This document shows positions 17,675 through 26,073 of a DNA stretch of 64,000 nt, one piece after another; position 1 is the first letter of the stretch; the number at the start of each line of letters is the position of its first letter. Under the pieces are notes generated by a model. That model was given only the letters and a program-made list of their open reading frames with translations. It had not been told where the DNA came from and made no database searches. Source of the stretch: an uncultured Mycobacteriaceae bacterium (GTDB lineage Bacteria; Actinomycetota; Actinomycetes; Mycobacteriales; Mycobacteriaceae); contig CADEGF010000004.1 in NCBI GenBank assembly GCA_902826815.1, positions 1-64,000 on the forward strand, in the 5' to 3' direction. The translations under genes and the position numbers were made by a program.

Positions 17675-19492
17675 TTATTCCCGACTGGGCTGCGCATCCT
17701 GTGCCGGTGGCTCGGAAGGTTCTGAGTTCGGCGGTTGCGAAGCCGGCGGCTCGGCCGATGGTGGTTCGGATGACGGTGGTTCAGATGACGGCGGGCTGCT
17801 GGGCGGGTCCGACGGTGGACTGCTCGGCGGTTCGGACGGCGGCGGTGGCGCCGACGTCGGCGGAGTGGTCGTCGGGGTCGAGGGCGGCGCGCTCGGCGGC
17901 GGCGGGTTATCCACAGGTGGGGGTGGGGCCGCAGGTGCCGGTGCCTGCATGACTACCGGCGGTGGCGTCGAAATCACGACGCGGGTTATCGGCGCGGGTG
18001 CGGCCTGGATGTAGGACGGCGCACCCTGGCCCTGTTCCGGGGTGACGGCGAGTTCGGATGGTGGGGCGGCAGCCGGAGCCGCGGGTGCGGGCTGGACAGT
18101 TGTGGTCGTCGTTGTGCCCGCCATCGCGGAGGCGTCGTTGCGGAGCGCCATCACTGCGCCGGTGCCGACGAGCACCATCGCGGCGAAGACCCCCGCGGTG
18201 ACGAGTATCGGGCGATACCACGGGTCGGTTTTCGGCCTGCGGGGGTCAGAACCCTCCTCCGGCACGAAATCCACCACGGGCCGAGCCGCGCTCAATCCGG
18301 CCGCCGTACCGGAACCAGCTACGAGCAAGGCGATTTCGGGGACATCGTCGACCTCGGACCATGCGATCGCCGGCATTTTCGTCGACTGCGCCGTCGACAG
18401 CAGAGTCGACTGCGCGACCGGCCGTGCGACCGCCGTCTGGCTGTCATCCTCTGGTCGTCGAACCGTCAGCAGCGCGGCGCCGGCGGCCGCGGTCAGTTCG
18501 GGCCGCGCAACGGTGATCACCGGTACCCGAAGCTGCGCGGAGAGTGCAGTGGTCACCGCGGGGATGTTGGCACCGCCGCCGATGGTGGCGACCGCCGCAA
18601 GGTCCGCGGGATGAATTCGGTTGCGGAACAGGTGTTCCCGCAATACCTCTAGGAAAGACGCCAAGGGGTCGTGGATCTCGTCGTCGAGCTCCGCACGGGT
18701 CAGCCGGACCTCGCCGCGGTGCCCAGGCACATCGGCGGGCAGGGATGTCACCGAACTGCGCGACAGACGCTCTTTCGCCTTGCGGCATTCGGCCCTGAGC
18801 CGATTCAGCGCACCGATCGCGGACGTCCCCGTGCCCTCCGCGGTACCGGCTGTGCGCAGATCGGAGATCACATGTGTGAGCAGAGCCCGGTCGATGAGTT
18901 CCCCCGAGAAGTCGGGGTGTCGCACCGACAAGCCGATGGGGCGGTAACCGTCGGCCGCGTCCGCCAGCGTGATGCTGGTGCCGGAGCCGCCGAAGTCGCA
19001 GAGGGCAACCACTCCGTGGGTGGGCAGTCCGGGCCCGGCATGCAATGAGGTGAGCGCCGCGGCCGCATCGGTGGTCAGCGTCAACCGTTCCGGGCGGGCC
19101 GACCATTCGGGCAGCGCGGACAGTTCACGGCGAAGGGCCGCAACGGCGGCGGGGCGCCAGTGCGCGGGATAGGTCACCCCTGGCGGTGTGACCCGTGCGC
19201 GACCGCCGGTCGCGCTGTCGGTCAGCGCGCGCAGCGCCCCGGCGATGAGCACCTCGCCGCGGTGAAAGGTGCCGTCGGTGGCCATGATGCCGACCGGGTC
19301 GGCGGCCCGGTCAACGAAGTCGGTGACGACGAGCCCGCGACCGTCGAGCCGGGGGTTCTCGGCGGGCACGCCGACCTCGGGCGGGCGGTGCGGGTACAGC
19401 GTGAGGACGGGCCGGCGCGTCACGGCCGCGAAACCCGGAATCACGGCGGCGAGGTTCGTCGCGCCGATCGAAAGCCCTACACCCTGTGTCAT
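17675..19492 (-). CDS. Hsp70-like ATPase-domain protein with membrane anchor and proline-rich tail
   Basis: Protein of 605 residues. The N-terminal 360 residues resemble an actin/Hsp70 ATPase core: phosphate-loop-like VGLSIGATNLAAV at the start, VALCDFGGSGTSITLAD for the second phosphate motif, and ATIGGGANIPAV for the adenosine motif. A transmembrane helix (LVTAGVFAAMVLVGTGAVMAL) follows near residue 430, and the last 150 residues are Pro/Ser/Thr-rich with repeated PPSSPPSDPPSS-like units, likely crossing the cell wall. The cytoplasmic ATPase plus extracytoplasmic tail suggests envelope sensing or assembly, but no substrate-binding Hsp70 domain is present, so it is not a classical chaperone. 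It is transcribed alone. Confidence 0.72.
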   Translation of the reverse strand: MTQGVGLSIGATNLAAVIPGFAAVTRRPVLTLYPHRPPEVGVPAENPRLDGRGLVVTDFVDRAADPVGIMATDGTFHRGEVLIAGALRALTDSATGGRARVTPPGVTYPAHWRPAAVAALRRELSALPEWSARPERLTLTTDAAAALTSLHAGPGLPTHGVVALCDFGGSGTSITLADAADGYRPIGLSVRHPDFSGELIDRALLTHVISDLRTAGTAEGTGTSAIGALNRLRAECRKAKERLSRSSVTSLPADVPGHRGEVRLTRAELDDEIHDPLASFLEVLREHLFRNRIHPADLAAVATIGGGANIPAVTTALSAQLRVPVITVARPELTAAAGAALLTVRRPEDDSQTAVARPVAQSTLLSTAQSTKMPAIAWSEVDDVPEIALLVAGSGTAAGLSAARPVVDFVPEEGSDPRRPKTDPWYRPILVTAGVFAAMVLVGTGAVMALRNDASAMAGTTTTTTVQPAPAAPAAAPPSELAVTPEQGQGAPSYIQAAPAPITRVVISTPPPVVMQAPAPAAPPPPVDNPPPPSAPPSTPTTTPPTSAPPPPSEPPSSPPSDPPSSPPSSEPPSSEPPSAEPPASQPPNSEPSEPPAQDAQPSRE

Positions 19493-19540
19493 GTCACGAC
19501 GTTTATCGCCGCGGCGGGCTCAGGTATTACCGCTGCGGGG

Positions 19541-19948
19541 TCAAGCCTGCCAGCCGGACCAGCGGGCGACGGTGACGGCGATGACGGGGCCGTCAAGGGC
19601 GATGCGCTGGTACTGGACGTACTTCCGGCGGAGCTCGAAGTAGCCGGTCGCCATTTCCTCACCGCTGTAATGGATTTCGGCGGTGCCGTCGGCGCGGACC
19701 CACCACAACTGCGACCAGTCGGCGTCGTAGTGGTCGACGAGCAGGCTGACTGTGGGGTTGACCTCGATGTTGACCATCCTGCGCAGCCGCTGACTGGACT
19801 TACGTTTTGCGTCGACCGCGGTGTAGATGACGTCGTTGCTGACCGCGAAGACAACCGGGACCAGGTGCGGGACGGCGTCGGCACCCGCCGTCGCCAGCTG
19901 CGCGACGGGCGACGAGGCGAACCTCTCTCTCGCGTCGAACTCCGACAT
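19541..19948 (-). CDS. PPOX-class F420-dependent oxidoreductase (Rv0121c type)
   Basis: Split beta-barrel protein of 135 residues with the PPOX/FDOR layout: [27 protein letters not shown], then [33 protein letters not shown], then [15 protein letters not shown]. The lysine/arginine-rich [12 protein letters not shown] is typical of F420-binding members. It resembles the TIGR03668/Rv0121c group, which in M. tuberculosis also lies beside fusA2. ATG at 19948 is preferred over an upstream start (MRRTAMSEF). It is divergent from the TetR gene with the palindrome at 20000-20016 between them, so it may be that regulator's target. The substrate is unknown. Confidence 0.85.
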   Translation of the reverse strand: MSEFDARERFASSPVAQLATAGADAVPHLVPVVFAVSNDVIYTAVDAKRKSSQRLRRMVNIEVNPTVSLLVDHYDADWSQLWWVRADGTAEIHYSGEEMATGYFELRRKYVQYQRIALDGPVIAVTVARWSGWQA

Positions 19949-19999
19949 GGCTGTCCTTCTCAAGTTGCGTTACCGCCGGATTAGTCAATAGTAAGGATG

Positions 20000-20016
20000 A
20001 TGAACGTGTCGTTCAT
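20000..20016. promoter_or_regulatory. Palindromic operator ATGAACG-TGT-CGTTCAT
   Basis: Perfect palindrome with 7-bp arms and a 3-nt centre, placed 20 nt before the tetR ATG and 52 nt before the divergent PPOX start. Position and symmetry fit autoregulation by the adjacent TetR protein. The half-site TGAAC recurs in the palindrome downstream of tetR, though with different spacing. Confidence 0.65.
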
Positions 20017-20036
20017 ATTCGAGGGGGAGCAGGCGA

Positions 20037-20648
20037 ATGACCGGTAGCCGGGTGGCCGACGGCCAGCCGCGCGCCAGGCCCGGCCGCCCGCGCAGCGAGG
20101 AGTCCCGCACCGCGGTGTTGCGCGCCACCTCGCAGCTGTTGCGCGAGGTCGGTCTGCGGGCCATGACCACCGAGGAGATAGCCAGTCGCAGCGGAGCGAG
20201 CAAGGCGACGATCTACAAGTGGTGGTCGAACAAGTATGCGGTGGCATTCGACGCGTTCCTGTCCGAGATGATGGCGGAGTCGCGGGACCCCGATACCGGC
20301 TCGGCTCGCGACGATCTGACCGTGGTCGTGCGCGGGCTTCTGCACTTCTACACCGGGCCGAGCGGCCGCGTCTTCGCGCAACTGGTCGGCGAGGCCCAGG
20401 CCGACCCGTTGATACAGCAGGAGCTCCGCGCGAACCTGGTCGATCCACGCCGCGAGTTGTTCGCGACGATCTGGGAGCGCGGTGTCGCCCGCGGCGAGTT
20501 GCGCGCCGACGCCGATCCAGATGCCGCGATCGACCTTCTTATCGGCCCGGCGCTGTACCGGCTGATGATGGGCCATGCACCGCTGACCGATGAGGCGGCA
20601 GACGCTTTGGTGGACGTCGCCATCCGTGGCCTCGCCCACAGTGACTGA
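20037..20648 (+). CDS. TetR-family transcriptional regulator
   Basis: Repressor of 203 residues with the TetR N-terminal HTH at about residues 20-65 (LLREVGLRAMTTEEIASRSGASKATIYKWW) and a TetR_C_11-like ligand domain of variable sequence (VVVRGLLHFYTGPSGRVFAQLVGEAQADP). ATG at 20037 has a strong purine-rich RBS (GAGGGGGAG) 8 nt away. A perfect palindrome precedes it and another lies just after it in the leader of the small exported protein gene, so it probably represses itself, the divergent PPOX gene and possibly the downstream gene. The ligand is unknown. Confidence 0.92.
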   Translation: MTGSRVADGQPRARPGRPRSEESRTAVLRATSQLLREVGLRAMTTEEIASRSGASKATIYKWWSNKYAVAFDAFLSEMMAESRDPDTGSARDDLTVVVRGLLHFYTGPSGRVFAQLVGEAQADPLIQQELRANLVDPRRELFATIWERGVARGELRADADPDAAIDLLIGPALYRLMMGHAPLTDEAADALVDVAIRGLAHSD

Positions 20649-20691
20649 CATCACCCCTGGTAGCGGGACTTTTTGCACCGTCTCGATGTTG

Positions 20692-20709
20692 AAACTGAAC
20701 GTTCAGTTT
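20692..20709. promoter_or_regulatory. Perfect 18-bp palindrome AAACTGAAC-GTTCAGTTT
   Basis: Fully symmetric 18-mer, 28 nt before the start of the small exported protein gene and 44 nt after the tetR stop. It contains the TGAACGTTCA core also built from the half-sites at 20000-20016. Its position suits repression of the exported protein gene. Confidence 0.62.
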
Positions 20710-20736
20710 GGAAATAGGCGATGACAGGGGTTCACG

Positions 20737-20979
20737 ATGAAACTGCTCAATATCTCGGCATTGGTCGCGGCGGGCGCCGCATCGGCGGCCATCGCGATCG
20801 CACCCGCGGCATCCGCCGCGCCGACCGGACAGACCTGCACCTACGTCGGGTCACAAACCACCCAGTGCCAGTCACCGGGCAACGTTCAGATCAACAGCGA
20901 CCACGAGGTCACCTACCCTAACCAGTTCCCGTTCTACGGCAACGTCCTGCTGTTCCATCACGGCGGACACCACCGGTAG
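20737..20979 (+). CDS. Small exported protein, 80 residues
   Basis: Protein of 80 residues with a clear signal peptide (MKLLNISALVAAGAASAAIA) and an ASA-AP cleavage site near residue 28. The mature peptide of about 52 residues has two cysteines (TCTYVGSQTTQC), likely a disulfide loop, and ends with a histidine-rich LLFHHGGHHR that could bind metal. Similar short secreted proteins with the CTYVGSQTTQCQSPGN pattern are common in mycobacteria and uncharacterised. ATG at 20737 is preceded by ACAGGGGTTCACG. A perfect palindrome lies in its promoter region. Confidence 0.85.
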   Translation: MKLLNISALVAAGAASAAIAIAPAASAAPTGQTCTYVGSQTTQCQSPGNVQINSDHEVTYPNQFPFYGNVLLFHHGGHHR

Positions 20980-20989
20980 ACGCCTGCGG

Positions 20990-21547
20990 TCAGTTCCTGG
21001 GTCCGCGTGGCTGGGGCGCAACGCTTATCGGCATTCTGGTCGCCGGCGTCCTGGTCACGCCGATCTCAGGCTTGTTCGTCGGCCTCGGCCGAACCGTCGG
21101 CCGAATCACCGCAGGCGCCTCGTTCAGGGTGGACGCCTCAGGCGGCGGAGGCGGTGGAGGAGGTGGCGGCGGTGCCGGCGGCGGCCTCTCGCTGGTCGCG
21201 GTGGCCAGAGGTGTGGTGACAGCCGTCGTGGTGTCCGCCGGGGAGGGCTCGGCACCGTCGGAAGGACTGCGAAAAACCAACAGCGACACCGAGATCACGA
21301 TCGCCGAGAGTGCGGCGGCGCTCGCGATCAGTAGTGTGCGCGACTGCGGCGACCCGTACCACGGCGCCGTTGAAACCGGCGTGAAGTCTTCGTCCCAGGT
21401 GTTCTTGTCGAATGCGTCGAACCTGTCGGGCTCCTGCGGCTGTTCTGGGGACAGCAGGTAATCGAGGTCGCTGTCCGACGCGTAGGCATTCCCCTCGTCG
21501 ACCTCCTCGCCGACGAAATCCCCCGAGGCCTCCTTCTCCGGCACCAT
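20990..21547 (-). CDS. Single-pass membrane protein with proline-rich extracytoplasmic region
   Basis: Protein of 185 residues: an acidic N-terminal part of about 65 residues (GEEVDEGNAYASDSDLDYLL), one transmembrane helix (LLIASAAALSAIVISVSLLVF), then a Pro/Thr-rich exported tail with a run of about 14 prolines and a basic C-terminus. The layout resembles the membrane part of the Hsp70-like protein at 17675-19492 but without the ATPase, and APWYGSPQSRTLL parallels its DPWYRPILV before the helix. Function unknown. Its stop converges with the small exported protein gene at a gap of 10 nt. Confidence 0.72.
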   Translation of the reverse strand: MVPEKEASGDFVGEEVDEGNAYASDSDLDYLLSPEQPQEPDRFDAFDKNTWDEDFTPVSTAPWYGSPQSRTLLIASAAALSAIVISVSLLVFRSPSDGAEPSPADTTTAVTTPLATATSERPPPAPPPPPPPPPPPEASTLNEAPAVIRPTVRPRPTNKPEIGVTRTPATRMPISVAPQPRGPRN

Positions 21548-21638
21548 CTGATGCTAGCGCCACTACCCGCAGGAACCGGCTGCCGACGATGCGCAGCCAC
21601 GATAGGGTCGGTCTGCCTGTCCATCGGAAGGATCACCG

Positions 21639-22775
21639 GTGAAGAAATCGCGTCTGTTCGGTATCGCTGCGCTCACCACCTCTGCCGTGCTCGTCGCGGG
21701 CATGGCGGCCTGTGCGCCTCCGGAGAAGAAGAGCGACGGTGAGCAGACGCAGTCGGGTGTGAACGCCGCGGAGGCAACCTCGGCCGAGGACTTCGGGGGT
21801 ATCGACGGACTGGTCGAGGCGGCCAAGAAAGAGGGCGAACTGAACGTCATCGCCCTTCCGCCGGACTGGGCCAACTACGGCGCGATCATCAAGGCGTTCT
21901 CCGACAAGTACGGAATCAAGGTGAACTCCGCGCAGCCGGATGCGGCAAGCCAGGACGAGATCAACGCCGCGAACCAGCAGAAGGGCAAGAGCACCGCACC
22001 CGACGTCTTCGACCTGGGACAGGCTGTCGCCCTTGCTAATACGTCGATGTTCGCACCGTACAAGGTCGCCAACTTCAACGACATTCCGGCGGCCTACACC
22101 GATCCCGACGGCAAGTGGGTCAATGACTACGGCGGTTACATGTCGATCGGCTTCGACTCCGCCAAGGTGCCGCCGGTCGCCGATGTCAACGACCTGCTCA
22201 AGGGTGAATACAACGGCAAGGTGGCGCTCAACGGCGACCCGACCCAGGCAGGTGCGGCATTCTCGGGCGTGCTGATGGTCGCGCTGTCGCAGGGCGGTTC
22301 GGCCGACGACATCGCGCCGGGCGTCGAGTTCTTCCGAAAGCTCAAGGAGGCGGGCAACTTCCTGCCTGTCGACCCGACGCCCGCGACCATCGAGTCCGGC
22401 CAGACGCCCGTCGTCATCGACTGGAACTATCTGAACGCAGCGAGAACGGCCAAGCTGCCCAGCTGGCAGGTGTTCGTGCCATCGAACGCCATCGTCGCCG
22501 GCTACTACTACCAGGCGATCAACAAGAACGCGCCACATCCGGCGGCGGCCCGGCTGTGGCAGGAGTTCCTCTACAGCGACGAGGGACAGAACCTCTACGC
22601 CGCCGGTGGGGTGCGGCCGGTGCGCGCCGACGGCATGATGCGCGCGGGCACGATCGACAAGGCCGTGATCGACCACATCCCCGTCATCGACGGGCCCGTT
22701 ACGGTGCCGACACCTGACCAGACCGAGACGGCCACCAAGTATCTGACCGACAACTGGGCGAAGGCCATCGGCTGA
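21639..22775 (+). CDS. ABC transporter substrate-binding lipoprotein
   Basis: Periplasmic-type binding protein of 378 residues, lipid-anchored: signal MKKSRLFGIAALTTSAVLVA with cysteine 25 in GMAAC. The mature protein has the class II SBP pattern of ferric/polyamine/phosphonate binders: GLVEAAKKEGELNVIALPP at the start, PDVFDLGQAVAL, IDWNYLNAARTA and LWQEFLYSDEGQNLY near the end. GTG at 21639 has GGAAGGA 6 nt upstream, and TAGGGT at 21603-21608 is a possible -10. It is the first gene of a complete four-gene importer operon. The ligand could be a polyamine, phosphonate, thiamine-like compound or iron; I cannot choose. Confidence 0.88.
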   Translation: MKKSRLFGIAALTTSAVLVAGMAACAPPEKKSDGEQTQSGVNAAEATSAEDFGGIDGLVEAAKKEGELNVIALPPDWANYGAIIKAFSDKYGIKVNSAQPDAASQDEINAANQQKGKSTAPDVFDLGQAVALANTSMFAPYKVANFNDIPAAYTDPDGKWVNDYGGYMSIGFDSAKVPPVADVNDLLKGEYNGKVALNGDPTQAGAAFSGVLMVALSQGGSADDIAPGVEFFRKLKEAGNFLPVDPTPATIESGQTPVVIDWNYLNAARTAKLPSWQVFVPSNAIVAGYYYQAINKNAPHPAAARLWQEFLYSDEGQNLYAAGGVRPVRADGMMRAGTIDKAVIDHIPVIDGPVTVPTPDQTETATKYLTDNWAKAIG

Positions 22776-22777
22776 GC

Positions 22778-23623
22778 ATGCCCAAGCGCATCCGGGAGGC
22801 ATTGCCGCTGCTGCCGTTCTTCGCGCTGGTCACGATCTTCCTGATCGTCCCGACCGTGACGGTGATCTTCAGTGCGTTCTTCGTCGACGGCGCCTTCTCA
22901 CTCGACCGGATAGCGGCGCTGTTCTCCGAGACCGCGCTTTCGGCCCTGTGGAAGAGCGTCCTGCTGTCCGCGTCCACGGCGATCATCGGCGCCGTGCTCG
23001 GCGCGGTGCTGGCCTGGTTGATCGTGAGCAGCCCGCCCACGTCGATCCTTCGAAGGGCCGTGATCTCGCTGTGCAGTGTGTTGGCCCAGTTCGGTGGCGT
23101 CGCACTGGCTTTCGCGTTCCTTGCCACCATCGGCCTCAACGGCGTGCTGACCGTCTGGGTTCAGCAGCACTTCGGCTGGAACCTCGCAGGTTCCGGCTGG
23201 CTGTACAGCCTGACGGGGCTGATCCTCGTCTACACCTACTTCCAGATCCCGCTGATGGTGATCGTGTTCATACCCGCGTTGGAGGGCCTACGCGAACAGT
23301 GGCGTGAAGCCGCAGTCAGCCTCGGCGCGTCGACGTTCCAGTACTGGCGTCAGGTCGCCGTTCCGTTGTTGACGCCCGCGTTCCTCGGTTCTGTTCTCCT
23401 GTTGTTCGCCAACGCTTTTGCCGCCTATGCCACGGCGGCGGCGCTGGTCAGCCAGGGCAGCCCGATCGTGCCACTGCTGATCCGGGCGGCGCTGACCAGT
23501 GAGGTGGTGCTCGGCCAGTCCGGGTTCGCGTATGCGCTGGCGCTGGAGATGATCGTCATCGTCGCCATCGTGATGGTCGCGTACAACCTCCTCGTCCGCC
23601 GCACCGCGAGGTGGCTGCAATGA
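22778..23623 (+). CDS. ABC transporter permease (first)
   Basis: Membrane permease of 281 residues with about six helices, PotB/CysU-like. The EAA loop reads EGLREQWREAAVSLGASTFQYWRQVAVPLL, the contact site for the ATPase. It starts 2 nt after the SBP stop and its TGA overlaps the start of the second permease as ATGA. It pairs with that permease to form the heteromeric channel of the importer. Confidence 0.92.
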   Translation: MPKRIREALPLLPFFALVTIFLIVPTVTVIFSAFFVDGAFSLDRIAALFSETALSALWKSVLLSASTAIIGAVLGAVLAWLIVSSPPTSILRRAVISLCSVLAQFGGVALAFAFLATIGLNGVLTVWVQQHFGWNLAGSGWLYSLTGLILVYTYFQIPLMVIVFIPALEGLREQWREAAVSLGASTFQYWRQVAVPLLTPAFLGSVLLLFANAFAAYATAAALVSQGSPIVPLLIRAALTSEVVLGQSGFAYALALEMIVIVAIVMVAYNLLVRRTARWLQ

Positions 23624-24459
23624 GAAATACCACGCTGGGCGGCAAGGCGTTTCGAGTCGCTCTCTTCGTCGCCTTCGGGCTGTTCTTCCTGTTCCCGCTC
23701 TACGCGATGGCCGACTTCTCCACCAGGAACCTGCTCGCGGGCGGCCGCACACTGCAGGCGTGGAAGAACCTGGTGGCCGATGAGGCGCTGTACCAGGCCA
23801 TCGTGATCTCGCTGCTGCTGGCCGTTTTCACGGTGGTGCTGATGCTCCTCATCCTGGTGCCGACGATGATCTGGGTCAGGCTGCGCGCACCGTGGGCGCG
23901 GGGCCTCGTCGAATTCCTCTGCCTGCTTCCGCTCACCATCCCCGCGCTGGTGATCGTCGTCGGCCTGCGCAACGTGTACCTGTGGGTGACGTACTTCCTG
24001 GGCGAGTCCGCGCTGACGCTGACCTTCGTCTACGTGGTGCTCGTGCTGCCGTTCGCCTACCGGGCGATCGATGCCGCGCTGTCGGCGATCGACCTGAAAA
24101 CCCTTTCAGAGGCTGCCCGTTCGCTCGGTGCGGGCTGGGGCAGGACGATCGGTCGAGTCGTGGTGCCCAACATCTGGTCGGGCATCCTGTCGGCCGCATT
24201 CATCTCTATCGCCGTCGTGCTGGGTGAGTACACGATCGCGTCGCTGTCCGGCTTCGAGACGCTGCAGGTGCAGATCGTGTTGATCGGCAAGAGCGACGGT
24301 CCGACCTCGGTCGCCGCATCGCTGGCCACCCTCGTCTTCGGCTTCGTGCTGCTGCTCATCCTCGCGCTGGTGACTCGCGGAAGGCGCCGCAGCACCGCAG
24401 GCGCGGATCCGGCCGTCGCCGCCCCAACCACTGCGAGCCAACCTGGAGTTCCGACATGA
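23620..24459 (+). CDS. ABC transporter permease (second)
   Basis: Membrane permease of 279 residues, PotC-like, with about six helices. The EAA loop is AIDLKTLSEAARSLGAGWGRTIGRVVVP. ATG at 23620 overlaps the previous stop (ATGA) and the gene's own stop overlaps the ATPase start in the same way, so the three are translationally coupled. An in-frame start slightly upstream (23611) is possible but would lie inside the previous gene. Confidence 0.92.
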   Translation: MRNTTLGGKAFRVALFVAFGLFFLFPLYAMADFSTRNLLAGGRTLQAWKNLVADEALYQAIVISLLLAVFTVVLMLLILVPTMIWVRLRAPWARGLVEFLCLLPLTIPALVIVVGLRNVYLWVTYFLGESALTLTFVYVVLVLPFAYRAIDAALSAIDLKTLSEAARSLGAGWGRTIGRVVVPNIWSGILSAAFISIAVVLGEYTIASLSGFETLQVQIVLIGKSDGPTSVAASLATLVFGFVLLLILALVTRGRRRSTAGADPAVAAPTTASQPGVPT

Positions 24460-25496
24460 CGAATGGCGTTTCCGTCGAGCTGACCGATTTGACCCGGGTC
24501 TACGGTTCGGTGAAGGCCCTCGACGGGCTGACGCTGCACATCGAGCCGGGTGAACTGGTTGCGCTGCTAGGTCCGTCCGGCTGCGGCAAGACGACAGCGC
24601 TGCGGATCCTCGCAGGCCTTGACGAGGCCACATCGGGCACTGTCTCGGTGGACGGCAAGGACCTCACGAGGGTCTCGGCGAACAAGCGCGATATGGGCAT
24701 GGTGTTCCAGGCCTACAGCTTGTTCCCACATCTGACCGTCGTCGACAATGTCGCGTTTGGGCTCAAGATGCGCGGAAAGGACAAGGGGCAGAGGACTTCC
24801 CGTGCAGATGAGATGCTCGAGCTGGTGGGTCTGACGGCCCACCGCAACAAGTATGCCAGCGAGTTGTCCGGCGGCCAGCAGCAGCGGGTTGCGCTTGCGC
24901 GGGCGCTGGCGATCCAGCCGCGCGTGCTGCTGCTCGACGAACCGTTGTCGGCGCTCGATGCCAAGGTGCGGGTGCAGCTGCGCGACGAGATCCGCCGGGT
25001 ACAGCTCGAGGTGGGTACGACGACGCTCTTCGTCACGCACGATCAGGAGGAGGCGCTGGCCGTCGCCGACCGGGTCGGTGTGATGAGTCAGGGCAAGCTC
25101 GAACAGCTGGCGGCGCCCGCCGAGCTCTACGCCAACCCGGCGACGCCGTTCGTCGCGGAATTCGTCGGCCTGAACAACAAGGTGCCCGCGGAGGTCTCCG
25201 ACGGGCACGCCAGACTGCTCGGCACCTCGGTACCCGCGCTGACCGGCTCGGTGGCCTCGGGTGCAGGTCTTGCGATGGTGCGGCCGGAGTCGGTGACGGT
25301 CGCGGCCGACCCGTCGGGCAGCGCGTCGGTCACGTCGGTGGCGTTCCTCGGGCCGATCTCACGGGTGCACCTGACACTGGCCGACGGAACGGCGGTGGGT
25401 GCGCAGATGGCCAGCTCGGCGGCGCGCGTCTTCGCACCAGGAGACCGGGTGACGGTCGGTGTCGAACCGACGGGTGTGCTGGTGGTTGCGAGCTAG
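24456..25496 (+). CDS. ABC transporter ATP-binding protein (PotA/CysA-like)
   Basis: ATPase of 346 residues. Walker A is GPSGCGKTT, the Q-loop is MVFQAYSLFPHL, the signature is LSGGQQQRVALARALA, Walker B is VLLLDEPLSALD and the switch histidine is in VTHDQEEAL. The C-terminal 100 residues form a TOBE-like regulatory domain (MVRPESVTV). Length and the C-terminal domain match importers for polyamines, sulfate, iron or phosphonates. It completes the operon, which is followed by a convergent gene only 7 nt away. Confidence 0.93.
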   Translation: MTNGVSVELTDLTRVYGSVKALDGLTLHIEPGELVALLGPSGCGKTTALRILAGLDEATSGTVSVDGKDLTRVSANKRDMGMVFQAYSLFPHLTVVDNVAFGLKMRGKDKGQRTSRADEMLELVGLTAHRNKYASELSGGQQQRVALARALAIQPRVLLLDEPLSALDAKVRVQLRDEIRRVQLEVGTTTLFVTHDQEEALAVADRVGVMSQGKLEQLAAPAELYANPATPFVAEFVGLNNKVPAEVSDGHARLLGTSVPALTGSVASGAGLAMVRPESVTVAADPSGSASVTSVAFLGPISRVHLTLADGTAVGAQMASSAARVFAPGDRVTVGVEPTGVLVVAS

Positions 25497-25503
25497 CTTT
25501 CGC

Positions 25504-26073
25504 TCACACCGCCTTGATCGGCTCGATCCCGAGGTCCGAGTAGGTGACGAGGGCGACGAATGGCACGTTGCGTTCGGCGAAGAGCTTGGCGGCGACGTCG
25601 CCGCGGTCGACCATCGGGATCACGCCGGTGACGACGACGCCGAGCGGAGCGATCCGGTCGAGTGCCAGCGCGGTCGAGCCGCCGGTGCTGATCACGTCGT
25701 CGACCAGCAGCACGCGGGTGCCCTTCTGAAGCCGGGTGCCCTCGACCCACTGTTCGCGGCCGCGTTGCTTCTGCTCCTTGCGGACCGAGAACCAGGCCTT
25801 GCCGGTGACAAGCGCGACACCGTGCGACAGCGGATCGGCACCCATCGTCAGCCCGCCGACCGCGTCGAATTCGATGCCGTTGTTCGCGGCGAGCTCGGCG
25901 ACCGCGCGGCTGACGATCGCCAGCCGCTCGCCGTTGTCGACGGCGTACTTGCCGTCGATGTAGTCGTGGCTGAGCTGGCCGCTCGCCAGCTTGAACGGCT
26001 CATCCCGCCGTTCGTGGCCGCGGGTGCGGATCAGATCGAAAGCGGCTTGCCAGAGCTCGGAGCGGTCGGTCAC
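25504..26073 (-). CDS. Orotate phosphoribosyltransferase-like protein
   Basis: Type I phosphoribosyltransferase of 189 residues. The PRPP-binding loop VLLVDDVISTGGST is canonical, and GGLTMGADPLSHGVA plus VRKEQKQRGREQWVEG match the flexible catalytic loop of orotate phosphoribosyltransferases. It differs from the mycobacterial PyrE I recall (Rv0382c), so it may be a paralogue using orotate or another base. ATG at 26073 overlaps the HugZ-like gene stop as ATGA, so the two are cotranscribed. Confidence 0.8.
   Translation of the reverse strand: MTDRSELWQAAFDLIRTRGHERRDEPFKLASGQLSHDYIDGKYAVDNGERLAIVSRAVAELAANNGIEFDAVGGLTMGADPLSHGVALVTGKAWFSVRKEQKQRGREQWVEGTRLQKGTRVLLVDDVISTGGSTALALDRIAPLGVVVTGVIPMVDRGDVAAKLFAERNVPFVALVTYSDLGIEPIKAV

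Noticed and set aside
20665-20680. GGGACTTTTTGCACC as a DosR-type dormancy box
   Set aside because: Only the left half (GGGACT) matches; the AGTCCC partner is absent.
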